A DNA stretch of 34,132 nucleotides from a virus, in the IMG/VR virus record IMGVR_UViG_3300040962_000369, positions 1-34,132 of that record. One strand, written 5' to 3'. Shown one piece after another: positions 18,701 to 26,867 of this stretch. Position 1 is the stretch's first letter; each line of letters starts with the position of its first letter. The notes beneath the pieces are model-generated. The model did no database searches. It was not told where the DNA came from and saw only the letters and a list, made by a program, of their open reading frames with translations. The position numbers and the translations under genes were made by a program.

Positions 18701-18750
18701 TAAAAACTATAGCATCAAAATTATGTATAAAAAAAATTTTAAATAATTAA
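15733..18750 (+). CDS. Block 3 fibre with a head domain interrupted by an F5/8C-like domain
   Basis: The 1005-aa protein has an anchor at 1-80 (SNKIVSKLNDLFIGEDSKD). A beta domain of about 80-228 (RVHKICNM to LSINALIL) contains DHQHR and is shared with the next two fibres. The first F5/8C-like domain covers about 232-392 (EYPLAGAGG, YRIWGY, NWELRAS, YYVLHI). A phage-like linker follows (about 452-490: LPSGNNSQRP, GMIRYNN, GSWKI). The jelly-roll-like head starts at about 497, is broken at about 631-930 by a second F5/8C-like domain, and resumes at HYFIPEFNHVL. That second domain is itself interrupted at about 756-862. Head boundaries come from comparison with the gene at 18842. Confidence 0.85.
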   Translation: MTSKENYVTIDSNKIVSKLNDLFIGEDSKDILNINTKLLVRGVENTLLPKPNNNDKGKLVKLNNTGDDYDLVELKENNTRVHKICNMVPGEDTDTSAQLDFWTGIKPVDGDLILKKNEEVIYFINISGFQDLQNDTLLTWKLSYKIKGDTNYTDFTDSNRDSNGTFSHNFDSINDHQHRAFQIYYKADNDIIIDAFKVSFLTNGAYGNMDDFLSINALILSDGNAISKYITEYPLAGAGGTTAFTAYASGTESVNTVYNDSLTDRYTFTNPRNNVFFAYNFDKPQVVNKYRIWGYISGNIAPWPANWELRASKIDRASYDAEDSSTYNVLDAKTITSVPTFTNSGTASNNISGAVTCTFTNSIAYTYYVLHIISNGGDVTNTHIYQFALYTSYTLPSQIGNSGRQLITDGVNLGWGGPISNLNTTITADDKYKLVKLNEEGTLEYCSTDAIQLPSGNNSQRPLGIDGMIRYNNESDNMEVVENGSWKIVNTNNFNEASMGLINRAITDTSYDDEYNNSFGYYYHNRSLCPLYSEKLVYNVWHQLNFDKVFYDHSPNTNMINLLYNKIYVRETGEYLLTYSSAFKSTGGTDLNTKFKYRIYKNENSLVNSGDIHYESDEFQAIQTQIITNYGNFPLAGAGISTGFTATALHPLNSSGSYSISKLYDNSTAEQGTGIFATTSTNMLAGGSITFTEVAYEFDIPREVTRYRLWPRRGAGGSPVQNIRIWEFRAAIDSTVYDANDDTTYAVLHTHNENTYLPAGKYTLSLDSSTQTYVGNRIHPYYPDWFIINSNQQIISRSTDSGSTNLTAVTFSSDLTSFSATLTSQFMYGTSTYFTQQNNTNVYRAVQNGYSFYYTREDDYSSVWKTTELNAAQTAGNTTASSLLHLSNEYTIDIPRKFKYYVLHITSTFFTTSNHVAIGEFALYGNEITNHYFIPEFNHVLNLQQNDCISLYLYHTNNGSNSILLSYDYLGGQLRGLNYSRSNLYNYEYIKTIASKLCIKKILNN
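17625..18520 (+). other. Nested insertion in head domain: F5/8C-like domain holding a further insert
   Basis: The head runs to DEFQAIQTQ and continues at HYFIPEFNHVL, matching the unbroken head of the next gene. Between them, FPLAGAG...YRLWPRR...WEFRAAID...TYAVLH and FKYYVLHITS...IGEFALYG form one F5/8C-like domain. About 107 residues (756-862, YLPAGKYTL to YTREDDYSS) separate its two halves. Confidence 0.7.
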
Positions 18751-18841
18751 TTAAATTTATATTTTTATTATATTCAAATTTAATTAAATTTAATTTTTAT
18801 AATTATAAAATCAAATAATATAAAATATTTAATTTTATAAA

Positions 18842-21589
18842 ATGGCAAATAATGAGCAATTTTTAACAATGAACTCAAGTAAAATAGTATCAACAAAAAA
18901 GGATGTAATTATTGGTGAAGATAATACTGATATTTTAAATATTAATAGTAAATTATCATTTAGTGGTAGAGATAATATTATATTACCTGCACCAGTATCA
19001 AGTGAATCAAATAAACTTTTAAAAATTAATGATAGTGGAAATAATTTAGAATTAGATAATAATGGAATTGGTAATAATAGCAAAGTATATATTGTTTGTA
19101 GTGAATTATCAAGTGATAACTGGGGAGATATAACACCAGTAGACGGTGAATTAACTGTATTCCCAGGACAAGAGATTATGTTTTATATAAATGCATCTGG
19201 TTCAAGAAGTTCTACTTTAAATACATGGACATTTAAATATAAAATTGACAGTGATTCCTCATTTACAACTTTTAATTATCCAACTAATTCGCAATTTAAA
19301 CATTATTTTAATGCTTCAGATGATAATCAACATTGCTCAGCCACATTTTATTATAAAAATAATAAATTAATAAATGTTGTGTTTAAGAAATTTGAATTAA
19401 CATTTAGTGGTATTTTAGATAATTCTGAAGATTTTGTTACTATAACAGGGGTAGTATTAAATTCAAAAGAATATCCACTTGCTGGTGCTGGTGGAACAGC
19501 AGGTGGCACACCAAGTGTAACAAATAGTATTGATAGTGTTAATAGAGGAGCTGATAAAATATTTGATGGTAATATAGGTGGTGGTAATAATAATCAATGG
19601 GTTACAAATAATACAGTTGATTTAACTACAGTTGAAATAGCATATGAATTTAATACTCCACAAATTGTTACAAAATATAGATTATGGCCTCGTGATTTAA
19701 ATTCTGCAGGGGTACAATCTCCATCTGCTTGGGAATTAAGAGCAGCAATTGATAGTTCAGAATATAGTACATCAGATTCATCAAAATATACAGTATTAGA
19801 TATACGATCAGGATTATCATCATCAGACTGGAATCAAACAATTCCAGCAAATGGATTATTTAATGCATCTGATAATTTAGCAAAAGCAAATGAATATAAT
19901 TTATCAAATATAGATGCTTATAAATATTATGTGATTAAATTTACAGCAGGAGCTGTAACAAATCCTTCTGATACTACTAATAATTTAGCATTGTCTGAAG
20001 TTGCATTTTATAGTGATATAAGTCTACACAAACAAGTATCATCATTCAAGTCTGAATGTACATTAGTAGGAGCAGATTCTGATAAAAAATTTTTTAATAG
20101 TATAAATGTAAAATATTTAGTTAATGGTATTCATACTGATATTCCAGTATCATTTTATCATGATTCAGATCATCAAATTAGTAAAATTGTTGATGGTTAT
20201 ATATCTTATGAAGGAAAAAGTTCTTTAATAAAATTATCATCTCTTGGTAATGTAAGTGCAACAAATCCACTTATTATTGGTGTTGATTTCAATGAACCAG
20301 TAATTGTAAAATATTATAGAATTTGGGGAATATCATCAAGTAGTTCAACAGGAAGACTTAATGAAAATCCGGGATTATTTGAGCTGAGAGGTTCAGAAAG
20401 TCAATCTCATTATGAAAATGGAAATTATAAAGTATTACATAGAAATGCTAATCAATTAGATAGTTCTGATTGGATAAATCCATATTATTTAAGTCCTTCT
20501 GGTACTAGTCATAAATTAGCAATAGATTATATTAGCAATTCCAATATTTATTATTTAGAAAATACAGGGAATTATAAATATTATGTATTATACATTACTG
20601 CTACATCCGGTGATAGTGGAAGTAGTGGAAATATATCAATTGGTGAATTAGCACTTTATGGTGGAGGTTTAATATTACCAAACCAAACTAATAATTCTAA
20701 TAAAAAACTTATAACAAATGGAATTAATTTAGAATGGAGTAATAATGTTGAACCTATTCTAACTGGTTCTGGAAGTTCTCATGATATTATTAAAGTTAAT
20801 CCTAATTCTAATGGTTTGGAATATGGTGGCACAGATGCCGTTAAGATTCCTTGTGCTAATAATTCATTTAGACCATATCAATCAAAAAATGGAATGATAA
20901 GATATAATAATCAAAGTTATTATTATGAAGTTTATGATAATGGTTGGCATAAAATAATAACAAAAGATATGTATGAAACAAGTATAGGTTTATTAAATAG
21001 AGATTTTTCAGAAACTGATTTTAATGATAAAATTAATAATAGTTATGGTTATTATGTTCATGGTAGAAATAATCCTCCATTATTTTCTGGGAGTAAACTT
21101 GGTTATAATATATATCATTCTTTAACATTTGATACAGTATTATATGATAATAGTCCATTACAAAATATGGCAGATATATCTAATAACAGAATTAATATAA
21201 AAAAAACTGGTGATTATTTAATTAATTATAAAAGTAGTTTTAATTTAACAAATACTACACAGCAATTAAGCACTAATTTTAAAATTAAATTAAATAAAAA
21301 TGATAATTTATTATATGAAAGTAATTTAATTAAAGCATCATCTGGATTAATTAATAATAAACCCCATTATTTAATAGATGATTTTAATTACATTACAAGT
21401 TTAGCAGAAGGCGATTATATAACTATTCTATTACAACATCAAACTAGTAGTAATAATTTAATGTTAAGTTATGATTATGTTGGTGGATATTCTGATACTA
21501 CTGGTTATAATATTGATGAAAATTATAATTATGAATATATGAAATATATTGCGTCTCAACTTATAGTAAAAAAATTATTAATAGTTTAA
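18842..21589 (+). CDS. Block 3 fibre with two F5/8C-like domains and an unbroken head
   Basis: The 915-aa protein has an anchor at 1-80 (SSKIVSTKKDVIIGEDNTD) and a beta domain at about 81-207 (KVYIVCSEL, DDNQHCS). The first F5/8C-like domain covers about 210-395 (EYPLAGAGG, YRLWPRD, AWELRAAID, YYVIKFTA). The second covers about 404-612 (YYRIWGISS, LFELRGSES, YYVLYITA, IGELALYGGG). A phage-like linker (GMIRYNNQS, NGWHKI) follows at about 665-708. The head runs from about 709 to 915 (IGLLNRDFS, GDYLINYKSSF, LMLSYDYVGG, YEYMKYIASQL). F5/8C folds often bind glycans, so a receptor-binding adhesin is likely. Confidence 0.85.
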   Translation: MANNEQFLTMNSSKIVSTKKDVIIGEDNTDILNINSKLSFSGRDNIILPAPVSSESNKLLKINDSGNNLELDNNGIGNNSKVYIVCSELSSDNWGDITPVDGELTVFPGQEIMFYINASGSRSSTLNTWTFKYKIDSDSSFTTFNYPTNSQFKHYFNASDDNQHCSATFYYKNNKLINVVFKKFELTFSGILDNSEDFVTITGVVLNSKEYPLAGAGGTAGGTPSVTNSIDSVNRGADKIFDGNIGGGNNNQWVTNNTVDLTTVEIAYEFNTPQIVTKYRLWPRDLNSAGVQSPSAWELRAAIDSSEYSTSDSSKYTVLDIRSGLSSSDWNQTIPANGLFNASDNLAKANEYNLSNIDAYKYYVIKFTAGAVTNPSDTTNNLALSEVAFYSDISLHKQVSSFKSECTLVGADSDKKFFNSINVKYLVNGIHTDIPVSFYHDSDHQISKIVDGYISYEGKSSLIKLSSLGNVSATNPLIIGVDFNEPVIVKYYRIWGISSSSSTGRLNENPGLFELRGSESQSHYENGNYKVLHRNANQLDSSDWINPYYLSPSGTSHKLAIDYISNSNIYYLENTGNYKYYVLYITATSGDSGSSGNISIGELALYGGGLILPNQTNNSNKKLITNGINLEWSNNVEPILTGSGSSHDIIKVNPNSNGLEYGGTDAVKIPCANNSFRPYQSKNGMIRYNNQSYYYEVYDNGWHKIITKDMYETSIGLLNRDFSETDFNDKINNSYGYYVHGRNNPPLFSGSKLGYNIYHSLTFDTVLYDNSPLQNMADISNNRINIKKTGDYLINYKSSFNLTNTTQQLSTNFKIKLNKNDNLLYESNLIKASSGLINNKPHYLIDDFNYITSLAEGDYITILLQHQTSSNNLMLSYDYVGGYSDTTGYNIDENYNYEYMKYIASQLIVKKLLIV

Positions 21590-21621
21590 ATTTATTTATG
21601 AAATATATCAATCTAATATAA

Positions 21622-24600
21622 ATGAATAATACGGAATTATTTAGTGATGAAAATTCTAACAAATTAGTACAGAAATTAGATAATTTAACAATTAATTTAG
21701 GAGAAGATAATCAAGATGTATTAAATATAGATAGTAGTGTTTATGTAAATAATATTGAAAGACAAATACCAGATGAATTTAAAACAACAGATAAAAATAA
21801 ATATTTAATTGTTAATACAAAAAATAATTATAAATATGTAGATTTAAATTTAGATAATAGTAAATTTAGATTTCATAAAATATGTAGTGAAAAAGGAGAT
21901 TATGATGCTTCAAGTGGTGTAGTAACTCCAACAGATGGAGATATACATTTAAAAATGAATGAAACTATGGTAATATTTTTAAATTTTTCAGCTTATAGAA
22001 GTTCTGCTTTAGTAACATGGACTTTTAAATATAGAATTAAAGGAACTGGTACATATTTAGAATTTGATTATCCAGAACAAGGTCAATTTAAACATTATTA
22101 CAGCGCATCTGGTGATCATCAACATCGTTCAGGACAAATTGTATTTAATTCTTCTTCACAAGATATTATAATAGATTCTTTTGATGTTGATTTTACAAAT
22201 GCAAACATTGATGGTAATGATTTTTTATCTATGAATGCTTTAATTATACAAAATAATTATTTAAAATCAGTAATAGTTCCAGATAAATATAATTCATTAA
22301 TTAATAAAGATGTTATTAATAGTGATATTTTAAATTATACAGATACTTTGATTGCTTTTCCATTTTTTGATTCAGGTATTCGTTATGTTAGTTCTTATCA
22401 AGATCAAACAAAATTATTATTATCTTATCCATTTAAAAAGGGAATTGATGGCAATGATGGACAAACAAATTATGGCTCAATTAATAATAGTGATATGACA
22501 ATAGACTTTACATATAATTCATTTAGTCAAAATCAAGGTTTTACTATAAGAAATGATCAAACCCCTATTAATAATATATCTTTTAGAAAAACAAGCGGTA
22601 ATTTTAATAATTCTGGCGATGATTTTACATTATATTTAAGATGGAGAAAAACAGGAAGTGTTCCAGGAGAAAATTATTCCAGATTAATAAGTGCTTGGCA
22701 AAATACATCAAATTCTACAAGATTACAAGTTAATATTGAAGAAAATGTAGATAATGTAATAGGTGAGCCAAATAATAACTTAATCTTATGGTTTGGAGAT
22801 ACAGGTACAACATCTGTAAGCATATTAGGAACTGTAACACTTGATAGATGGTATAATTTAATAGTTGTATTAGATAATACAAATAGTGAAGCTAAGGTAT
22901 ATATGGATAATACTACACAAGGTATTTTAGAATATATAGGTAGTATTGATAGATCAAGTGTATCAACTTATGTATTTAATAATATATCATTAGGAAGAAA
23001 TAGATATGATAATTCAAGTAATGAGTTTGATGGAGATTTTTCAGATTTTTATTTATTTAATGATAAATTAACTATTCAACAATCACAAGATTGGGTAAAT
23101 TATGTACTAAATAATTATAATTTTAATATAGATGTATATAATGATTATACTATAAATAGGGGATATTTAGATGTAAATGTTGATTTTTCATCACATACTC
23201 ATCTATTACCATTAATCGGTTTAGATTTCGATCATGCTGCAAATGGTGGTGGTAATAGTGATACTAACAATATACGTTTACAAGATAAATTTGATATTAT
23301 TCCGAATGTAAGTACATCTATTTATGATAAAACAATATATATTAAATTTAAGCAAGATGCTACTACAAGTGGAAATGCTAGAAGTTTAATAATAGAATTA
23401 GGAAGTACTCATCGTATACAATTAGTTCAAAGAATTAATGAAACACGATGGACAGTAGAAGTAAATAATGGTACTACTACTTATTCGCAACAGATAACTA
23501 CATTAACTAATAATGGAACTGGATATTTTATTCACTTCTTTATTACAATAACTTCTACTAATGGATGGATAATAAGATTTGGTCCAAATTCAATATTAAC
23601 AGAATTAGCATCAGATTCTAATATACCAAATTTAAATAATATTTCTAATATAAGAATTGGAAATTATTATGATGGTAGTATTAATAGGGATCTTGATGGT
23701 CAAGTTTCAGCATTTGTCTTATTTAATCAAGCATTATCATTATATGAATCTCAAGAATGGGCAAATTATATTGACACAACTAAAAGAGAAATAAGATTTT
23801 ATGCTGGTTCTGAATTAATTACTAATGATGGTTCTCAAATATGGAATAAACCTACAACTAATAATTTAATAGGAATTGATAATGATTCCGCTTATAATGC
23901 TGTAACCATTAATAAGGATAATACAGCATTAACTTGTATGTCAAATAATGAAGTAATACAATTACCTTCTGGTAGTACAAGACAACGACCTAATATCACA
24001 AAAAATGGTCAAATAAGATATAATACAACTACATCTTGTTATGAAATATATAAAGATAATTCTTGGAAAAAAATAATTACATCTGATATATCTATTAATA
24101 ATCAAATTAATACAGAAGTATCTGATTCATCTTATTATAATCAATTACCCGCACCATATTCAGCAAGTATATGTTTATTACATAGAGATTTCTCAGGAGA
24201 TTCTAGGTATGACGACCATTCTCCATATACCTCTTATGGTGCTTATGTTAATGTACAACAAAAAGAATATGCTCCTGATTATTCTGAGCTTTTTGGTAGA
24301 AATGTTTGGTATGAAAATAGTTTTGATATAATAATTTATGATACAAGTCCTGAACAAAATATGGCATATGTTAGAAGATACCAACCCGGTGAACAACCAC
24401 GCGATACTGCAACTAATTCAGATACTTGGAATGGAGGAGGTATAGTTATTAGAAAGTCTGGAACTTATATATTATATTATAGTTCATCAATTAGACATAC
24501 TGATGGAACTTTTTATACTGCTTTTTATAAAAATAATACTAATATCAGTCAACAAACTGGTACAACTACAAAAACAATAAATGGTATTGGTCATAATTTT

Positions 24601-24840
24601 ATTAATAAAAATTATACCACTTATTTACAAGAAGGTGATTTAATAAGAATTAGATCATATCATACCAGAAATTCACATACTACATGGAGTAAAGATAATA
24701 TGACTGCTTATGATTATAATGATCCTACTAATGCTTATAATTATGATTATATGTTAAAAATTGCTTCTAAATTAACAGTGAGACTTTTAGATTCAACTTC
24801 ACTAGGTTCTGGTGGAGGTGGTGGTGGTGGAGGTTATTAA
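21622..24840 (+). CDS. Block 3 fibre with two laminin-G-like domains
   Basis: The 1072-aa protein has an anchor at 1-80 (SNKLVQKLDNLTINLGEDNQD) and the shared beta domain at about 82-213 (FHKICSE, SGDHQHRS). Two laminin-G/ConA-like domains replace the F5/8C-like ones of its neighbours. The first, about 250-490, has FTLYLRWRK, WYNLIVVLDN, KVYMDNT and FSDFYLFNDKL. The second, about 495-740, has IYIKFKQD and VSAFVLFNQAL. The phage-like linker (LPSGSTRQRP, GQIRYNTT) is at about 777-820. The head is at about 840-1060 (SICLLHRDFS, SGTYILYYSSSI, YDYMLKIASKL). It ends in a Gly-rich tail and is followed by the block's chaperone-like gene. Confidence 0.85.
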   Translation: MNNTELFSDENSNKLVQKLDNLTINLGEDNQDVLNIDSSVYVNNIERQIPDEFKTTDKNKYLIVNTKNNYKYVDLNLDNSKFRFHKICSEKGDYDASSGVVTPTDGDIHLKMNETMVIFLNFSAYRSSALVTWTFKYRIKGTGTYLEFDYPEQGQFKHYYSASGDHQHRSGQIVFNSSSQDIIIDSFDVDFTNANIDGNDFLSMNALIIQNNYLKSVIVPDKYNSLINKDVINSDILNYTDTLIAFPFFDSGIRYVSSYQDQTKLLLSYPFKKGIDGNDGQTNYGSINNSDMTIDFTYNSFSQNQGFTIRNDQTPINNISFRKTSGNFNNSGDDFTLYLRWRKTGSVPGENYSRLISAWQNTSNSTRLQVNIEENVDNVIGEPNNNLILWFGDTGTTSVSILGTVTLDRWYNLIVVLDNTNSEAKVYMDNTTQGILEYIGSIDRSSVSTYVFNNISLGRNRYDNSSNEFDGDFSDFYLFNDKLTIQQSQDWVNYVLNNYNFNIDVYNDYTINRGYLDVNVDFSSHTHLLPLIGLDFDHAANGGGNSDTNNIRLQDKFDIIPNVSTSIYDKTIYIKFKQDATTSGNARSLIIELGSTHRIQLVQRINETRWTVEVNNGTTTYSQQITTLTNNGTGYFIHFFITITSTNGWIIRFGPNSILTELASDSNIPNLNNISNIRIGNYYDGSINRDLDGQVSAFVLFNQALSLYESQEWANYIDTTKREIRFYAGSELITNDGSQIWNKPTTNNLIGIDNDSAYNAVTINKDNTALTCMSNNEVIQLPSGSTRQRPNITKNGQIRYNTTTSCYEIYKDNSWKKIITSDISINNQINTEVSDSSYYNQLPAPYSASICLLHRDFSGDSRYDDHSPYTSYGAYVNVQQKEYAPDYSELFGRNVWYENSFDIIIYDTSPEQNMAYVRRYQPGEQPRDTATNSDTWNGGGIVIRKSGTYILYYSSSIRHTDGTFYTAFYKNNTNISQQTGTTTKTINGIGHNFINKNYTTYLQEGDLIRIRSYHTRNSHTTWSKDNMTAYDYNDPTNAYNYDYMLKIASKLTVRLLDSTSLGSGGGGGGGGY

Positions 24841-24905
24841 TATTCTCATATTTTTTTATTCTTTTTGTTTATTTCATTTTTTTTATTTATTATATTTAAT
24901 TAAAT

Positions 24906-25310
24906 ATGAGTAATAATTTATATGATTCTGTAAGAAAATATGCAAAAGATAATGGAAAAACAATTGATTTTAATGATTTTGAATGTGAATGTATTGGAGG
25001 AGTATATAATATAAGAGTTTGGAATGTTGATGGATTAGAAAAACCTGATCCTAACACATTATTCTCTACTTATAGTGATAACGATATAAATAATTTTATT
25101 GCTGAAGATTTACTAAGAATAAAAAGAAATAAATTATTAACTGAATCTGATTTTAAAGCAATGCCTGATTATATACATCCATCTGAAGAAGTTAAACAAT
25201 CTTGGGTTACTTATAGACAAGCACTTCGTGATTTGCCATCTACTTCGACACCACAACTTGATACTAATGATGAATTAACAAATGTTACTTGGCCTACTCC
25301 TCCATCTTAA
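24906..25310 (+). CDS. Phage tail assembly chaperone-like protein closing fibre block 3
   Basis: In this 134-aa protein residues 1-60 differ from the N-termini of its two relatives and are not recognised. Residues 67-134 carry the chaperone-like module (LLRIKRNKLL, HPSEEVKQSW, YRQALRDLP at 103-111, VTWPTPP). The MK-[KR]-LR-x-ER element of the relatives is weakly kept. It follows the last block 3 fibre by 65 bases. Its end overlaps the convergent nuclease gene by 17 bases. The C-terminal 43 residues are near-identical to those at 5758-6126. Confidence 0.8.
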   Translation: MSNNLYDSVRKYAKDNGKTIDFNDFECECIGGVYNIRVWNVDGLEKPDPNTLFSTYSDNDINNFIAEDLLRIKRNKLLTESDFKAMPDYIHPSEEVKQSWVTYRQALRDLPSTSTPQLDTNDELTNVTWPTPPS

Positions 25311-26175
25311 ATTTTATATATTTAGAAACATCATCTTGTATATTTTGTGGTATTTTATTAAAATCTATTAATAGTTCATTAGTATCATAAATCTGTTTTA
25401 ATTTTTCATTTTCTTTAAAGAACTCATCAAATTTTTCTTTATTATAAATTAAATCAATTATTTTATCATCTCTTATTTTTTTAGATACAACTGACGAGAT
25501 ATTATCACTATTATCTCCTCTAAAAATTTTAAATTGTAAATCTAATTTAGAATTACCTTTACTTTTTGTTCTTAAATTTAATCCTTTTAAATTATATATG
25601 TAAGTATTATCATCAAATAATTGTAAATAATCATGATCATTTGTTATAATATAAATTGGTAATTCACTATATTTATTTCTTATTTTTTTTTTTAAAATAG
25701 CTATTATATCATCTGCTTCTGCATTTTCATGACAATAAATATTAATACCTAATTTATATAATTCTGGTATAATTTTTTCATATGTGTAAATAAATATTTC
25801 TTTATTAAATCTTTTATTTTTATCATCTCTTGTTTTTTTATATACATCATAATGTTGATTTCTCCATATGTTATATCTTCTACAATCTTTTGCAAATACT
25901 ACAATAGAATCTTTTATTTTATATTTTTTTTGTATTTTTTTTATATTTTCTATGAATAATTTATAATATTTCTCAATAAATATATTATTTGTCATTATAT
26001 TCTCAATATCTAATGGTTCCTCTGGATATGCCCTTTTCCACCATGATGTTAAAGCAAAAAATCTATAAAAGATGTAATATGACATATCTAAAAATATAAT
26101 TGGTTTTTCATCATTTAATATTAAATCTTTATTATAAAAATCAATATTTTTATTATTTTCATTATTATCTGTCAT
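25294..26175 (-). CDS. FEN/PIN-like 5'-3' exonuclease
   Basis: The 293-aa protein carries the acidic residues of the 5'-nuclease superfamily (T4 RNase H, Pol I N-domain, FEN1). These are Asp30 (IIFLDMSYY), Asp97 (VVFAKD), Glu153/Asp155/Asp156 (AEADDIIA), Asp180/Asp182 (ITNDHDYLQL) and Asp221/Asp224 (FRGDNSDNI), the last marking the helix-hairpin-helix region. It probably trims flaps or RNA primers during viral DNA replication or repair. The C-terminus after the hairpin is short. An AAAATTGA early motif lies 47 bases before the start codon, matching early expression of replication proteins. Confidence 0.88.
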   Translation of the reverse strand: MTDNNENNKNIDFYNKDLILNDEKPIIFLDMSYYIFYRFFALTSWWKRAYPEEPLDIENIMTNNIFIEKYYKLFIENIKKIQKKYKIKDSIVVFAKDCRRYNIWRNQHYDVYKKTRDDKNKRFNKEIFIYTYEKIIPELYKLGINIYCHENAEADDIIAILKKKIRNKYSELPIYIITNDHDYLQLFDDNTYIYNLKGLNLRTKSKGNSKLDLQFKIFRGDNSDNISSVVSKKIRDDKIIDLIYNKEKFDEFFKENEKLKQIYDTNELLIDFNKIPQNIQDDVSKYIKFKMEE

Positions 26176-26222
26176 TTTTATAAAATAATTAATATTACTT
26201 TAATTAATTTTAAAAAATAATT

Positions 26223-26230
26223 TCAATTTT
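26223..26230 (-). promoter_or_regulatory. Early promoter motif AAAATTGA for the FEN-like nuclease
   Basis: On the minus strand the exact octamer AAAATTGA lies 47 bases before the ATG at 26175. This octamer is the established mimivirus early promoter element and is also used by related viruses. Confidence 0.7.
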
Positions 26231-26235
26231 TATAT

Positions 26236-26826
26236 TTATTGTTCATCAATTTTACCATAACTCATTCCACCAGAACTACCGCCATAGCCAAAATCTTCTT
26301 TGGTTCCACAGCTTCCAAAATCTTCTTTGGTTCCACAGCTTCCAAAATCTTCTTTGGTTCCACAGCTTCCAAAATCTTCTTTGGTTCCACAGCTTCCAAA
26401 ATCTTCTTTGGGACCACAGCTTCCAAAATCTTCTTTGGTTCCACAGCTACCAAAATCTTCTTTGGTTCCACAGCTTCCAAATTTCTCTGGTGCTTTATTT
26501 GATGAATTTAATAATAAAAGTGTAAAAATTAGCACTAGACCACACCATAAAAATACAGATATGCTATTTAACCATGCAAGAACATTACAAGGCATTCCAC
26601 CTTTTGCTTTACCTACAACCATACAATTAATAGTATAAACGCTAACTGTAATTGGTAGTAACATTACTATAAAGGATAAAGCCCTTTCAGGTAAATTGTA
26701 TTCTTGTTCAGGTGCCATAGGGTCTCTGACAGGTAAGAAAAAAGCAAGAGAAAGTAAAGCGTAACCAAGAACTGCTAATTTTGCTTGATTAGAAAAATAT
26801 TGGTTGAATTTTTTTACAAGTGTCAT
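26236..26826 (-). CDS. Three-helix membrane protein with seven Cys-containing 9-aa repeats
   Basis: The 196-aa protein has hydrophobic segments at about 16-33, 49-70 and 84-107. The second ends in YTINC (64-68), shared with the protein encoded at 26868. Residues 116-178 are seven tandem FGSCGTKED units, the third with Pro for Thr. A Gly/Ser-rich end follows (FGYGGSSGG...KIDEQ). One Cys per unit gives seven evenly spaced cysteines in a soluble tail. A virion membrane protein is likely; function unknown. Its codons are less AT-extreme than its neighbours', which may reflect high expression. Confidence 0.8.
   Translation of the reverse strand: MTLVKKFNQYFSNQAKLAVLGYALLSLAFFLPVRDPMAPEQEYNLPERALSFIVMLLPITVSVYTINCMVVGKAKGGMPCNVLAWLNSISVFLWCGLVLIFTLLLLNSSNKAPEKFGSCGTKEDFGSCGTKEDFGSCGPKEDFGSCGTKEDFGSCGTKEDFGSCGTKEDFGSCGTKEDFGYGGSSGGMSYGKIDEQ
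26293..26481 (-). repeat. 27-bp tandem repeat, seven copies
   Basis: Seven back-to-back 27-mers (189 bases), nearly identical, encode FGSCGTKED. Substitutions are few, one giving GPK in the third unit, which points to recent expansion. Confidence 0.95.
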
Positions 26827-26867
26827 TTTTATTTATTAAAAATATTTTAATTTAAATTTAATTAAAT

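Noticed and set aside
1-25310. The window could be a bacteriophage, given the phage-like fibre, chaperone and oxygenase domains.
   Set aside because: Gene starts lack Shine-Dalgarno sequences, an XRN exoribonuclease and a WH2-like protein are present, and AAAATTGA early motifs precede genes. The phage-like domains are better read as shared or transferred modules.
26239-26638. Frames over the 27-bp repeats on the plus strand, and a CRISPR-like look to the repeats.
   Set aside because: The repeats are back-to-back with no spacers and keep the frame of a membrane protein; the plus-strand frames are shadows.
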